A stretch of 64,000 bases of DNA from Mucilaginibacter straminoryzae (GTDB lineage Bacteria > Bacteroidota > Bacteroidia > Sphingobacteriales > Sphingobacteriaceae). This document shows, in pieces, positions 62,055-64,000 of the stretch. Numbering within the stretch: position 1 is the first letter of the stretch; each line of letters starts with the position of its first letter. The stretch lies in NCBI RefSeq assembly GCF_022953055.1, contig NZ_JALJEJ010000005.1, positions 237,871 through 301,870 on the forward strand, written 5' to 3'. Made by a program: the position numbers and the translations under genes. The notes beneath the pieces are model-generated. The model had not been told where the DNA came from. It made no database searches and saw only the letters and a program-made list of their open reading frames with translations.

Positions 62055-63803
62055 ATGCCTAAGTTGTCGTCAATACGTCTGATTCTATATGCTTTTTTAT
62101 TGTTTTCTTATAGAGGAGCGGTTGCTCAGGGCACGGTAAATCGACCTGATACGTCTGAGCGTAAATGGTGGAAGGAAGCTATCGTCTATCAGATCTATCC
62201 GCGGAGTTTCAAAGATAGCAATGGCGATGGCGTTGGCGATCTGAAAGGGATCATCTCTGAACTGGATTACATTAAAAGCCTTGGTGTGACTGCGGTGTGG
62301 CTTAACCCCATCTATGGTTCTCCAAATGATGATAATGGTTACGACGTGAGCGATTACCGGGGCATTATGAAAGAGTTTGGAACCATGGCCGACTTTGATA
62401 CCATGCTGAAGGGCATGCACAAACGGGGTATCAAACTGGTGATGGATTTGGTGGTAAATCACAGCAGCGACGAGCACGAATGGTTTAAACAAAGCCGCAG
62501 TTCCCGCGATAATCCTTACCGCGAATATTACCATTGGTGGAATGCCGAAAATGGCAAACCGCCATATCGCTACAGCTTATTTGACATAAACCACGATGCC
62601 TGGCGTTACGACTCCTTGACAAATGCTTATTATTTGCATTACTTCTCGCGGAAGCAACCCGACCTGAACTGGGAAAATCCAAAACTGCGCCAGGAGGTTT
62701 ATAATATTATGAAATTCTGGGCCGACAAAGGCATCGATGGTTTCCGGCTGGATGCGTTTCAGTTTGCGGCTAAGGACACCACCTGGCCGGGGTTCCCAAA
62801 AGGATTTGAGCAAAACTTCACCAAATATTACGCCATTCAAGGCAATTTGCACGGCTATCTGCAGGAAATGAATCGCGAAGTATTGAGTAAATATCCTATA
62901 ATGAGTGTGGCTGAAGGCGCCGGCAATACTTTGGAGGATGCGCACAACCTGGTTGATGCAGACCGGCATGAGTTGAATATGGCTTACCCTTTTGACGGTG
63001 TAGATATTCCAAAGTCCGACGGGTACAGCCTGGCACGTTTCAAGGAAGTTTTTACCCAATGGGACGAAGCTTTTGCGCAAAAAGGCTGGGTATCGGTATT
63101 TCTTTCCAACCATGACCAGGCGCGAATGGTGAGTCGATTCGGAAATGACAAGCCAGCGTTCAGAGTACCGTCTGCCAAAATGCTGGCCACTTTTGTAATG
63201 ACCATGCGCGGTACGCCCTACTGGTACAACGGCGACGAACTGGGCATGACCAATGCCGGATTTAAAACGATCGAAGACTACCGCGACGTCTCAGCTTTGA
63301 ACGAATATCAGCACGTTAAAAATATGAGCGGGGATGTTGAGGCTTATTTGAAAGAACTAAGTTTTAGCAGCCGCGACAACGGCCGTACACCTTTTCAATG
63401 GAATGATAAAAAGAACGCCGGGTTTACCACCGGGACACCATGGCTGGATGTTAACCAGAACTATAAAACCATCAATGCTGCAGCCCAGGAGAAAGATCCA
63501 AACAGCTGTCTCAATTATTTTCGTCGGCTAACAAAACTGCGTAAAGATAATCCTGTACTGGTTTATGGTAAATATACCCTGCTTGATAAAGACAACCCGC
63601 AGGTATACGCCTACACCCGCGAATGGCAGGGCAAGAGAATGCTGGTGTTACTTAACTTCTCGGACAAAGAAGCCCAAACAAGTGTAGCGCTAAGCGGTAA
63701 TCCTAAGTTATTGTTGAACAATTATCAGGACGAACTAAAGACCAAAGGAATAGCAATGTTGTTGAAGCCCTACCAGGCTTTGGTTTTTGATGTAGTACAG
63801 TAG
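62055..63803 (+). CDS. Alpha-glucosidase, GH13 family, exported
   Basis: Exported alpha-glucosidase or oligo-1,6-glucosidase-like enzyme acting on short alpha-glucans. A signal peptide ends GAVAQ (about 25). The 582-residue chain has WWKEAIVYQIYPRSFKDSNG, the calcium-site-like DSNGDGVGD, LVVNHSSDEHEW, and the catalytic triad Asp233 (GFRLDAFQF), Glu287 (SVAEGAG) and Asp354 (SNHDQARM). The C-terminal beta-sandwich domain is present. It lies alone next to the CRISPR locus with no SusC/SusD pair in view. Confidence 0.92.
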   Translation: MPKLSSIRLILYAFLLFSYRGAVAQGTVNRPDTSERKWWKEAIVYQIYPRSFKDSNGDGVGDLKGIISELDYIKSLGVTAVWLNPIYGSPNDDNGYDVSDYRGIMKEFGTMADFDTMLKGMHKRGIKLVMDLVVNHSSDEHEWFKQSRSSRDNPYREYYHWWNAENGKPPYRYSLFDINHDAWRYDSLTNAYYLHYFSRKQPDLNWENPKLRQEVYNIMKFWADKGIDGFRLDAFQFAAKDTTWPGFPKGFEQNFTKYYAIQGNLHGYLQEMNREVLSKYPIMSVAEGAGNTLEDAHNLVDADRHELNMAYPFDGVDIPKSDGYSLARFKEVFTQWDEAFAQKGWVSVFLSNHDQARMVSRFGNDKPAFRVPSAKMLATFVMTMRGTPYWYNGDELGMTNAGFKTIEDYRDVSALNEYQHVKNMSGDVEAYLKELSFSSRDNGRTPFQWNDKKNAGFTTGTPWLDVNQNYKTINAAAQEKDPNSCLNYFRRLTKLRKDNPVLVYGKYTLLDKDNPQVYAYTREWQGKRMLVLLNFSDKEAQTSVALSGNPKLLLNNYQDELKTKGIAMLLKPYQALVFDVVQ

Positions 63804-63950
63804 TTTGATCTCAATCTTTACTACTGTTATCTGAGGCGACACCAAAATTACGGTTATCGGCGTAAGAGAGAAATAATAAAACATTCATGAAAGGGGAATT
63901 CACCAACGGGCATTAAAGTGTTAAATTGTAGGTACCAAACTTCAATTAAC

Positions 63951-64000
63951 ATGTCATCCCAAGTAGAATTCCCTTTATTATTTGATCGTTGTGCAGGAAT
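63951..64000 (+). CDS. Possible start of the next gene (partial)
   Basis: An ATG at 63951 opens a frame reading MSSQVEFPLLFDRCAG that runs off the window. The upstream 140 bases hold no other gene. Too short for a family call. Confidence 0.3.
   Translation, partial: MSSQVEFPLLFDRCAG

Overview
The window reads as a chromosomal segment of a Bacteroidota bacterium, most likely family Sphingobacteriaceae (Mucilaginibacter/Pedobacter-like). The evidence is type IX secretion proteins (PorP/SprF and a gliding-motility C-terminal domain), DUF3078, the futalosine menaquinone genes, LytTR/YehU-type signalling, promoters of the TAnnTTTG type, weak Shine-Dalgarno sequences and a large Bacteroidota type II-C Cas9.

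Positions 1-34,950 are mostly ordinary core genome. In order: pepT (partial), a YjbR-like protein, ffh, a DUF3078 protein, a HExxH mini-protein with a carboxypeptidase-regulatory-like protein, two FlgJ-type glucosaminidases, an O-methyltransferase, aspS, an FKBP lipoprotein, tag, polA, a GHL10 glycosidase, a coiled-coil membrane protein, a PAS kinase, mqnD/mqnB, a QueD-like protein and folE, fabD, a giant NtrY-like kinase, hflX, an APC permease, the Ku-LigD end-joining pair, a YciF-like protein, a YoaK-like protein and a nucleotide cyclase.

Positions 35,135-44,300 are a tRNA-Asp locus with an apparent, decayed integrative island. The 3' end of the tRNA is repeated as a 19-bp direct repeat at 43,595 and more degenerately at 44,218. 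Each copy is followed by similar junction DNA: an inverted copy of the tRNA T-arm, with a tRNA-type terminator at the first two. Between the first two copies lie a serine hydrolase, an S41 protease, a CocE-type hydrolase, a LytTR/YehU two-component pair and a broken AraC regulator. No integrase survives. An Rhs fragment lies just outside.

Positions 44,434-50,169 hold a PorP/SprF protein and a 1566-residue T9SS-exported beta-helix protein with a near-identical 1512-bp internal tandem duplication.

Positions 50,434-61,724 are a type II-C CRISPR-Cas locus with an uncommon layout. An array of eleven 46-nt repeats faces a mod-res-cas1-cas2 gene string that looks like one operon, so a complete type III restriction-modification system is fused transcriptionally to the adaptation genes. 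cas9 is divergent. A tracrRNA with a consensus Bacteroidota promoter lies between mod and cas9. Two details stand out. Cas1 ends in an acidic SSB-like tip (DDGDEELPF) and Cas2 ends in a sliding-clamp-like pentapeptide (QLELF), which suggests that spacer acquisition may be tethered to replication or repair proteins. Each repeat also holds a near-consensus Bacteroidota promoter that would start transcription at the spacer edge.

The window ends with a secreted GH13 alpha-glucosidase and the first codons of another possible gene. All family names are from reading motifs; no database search was run.
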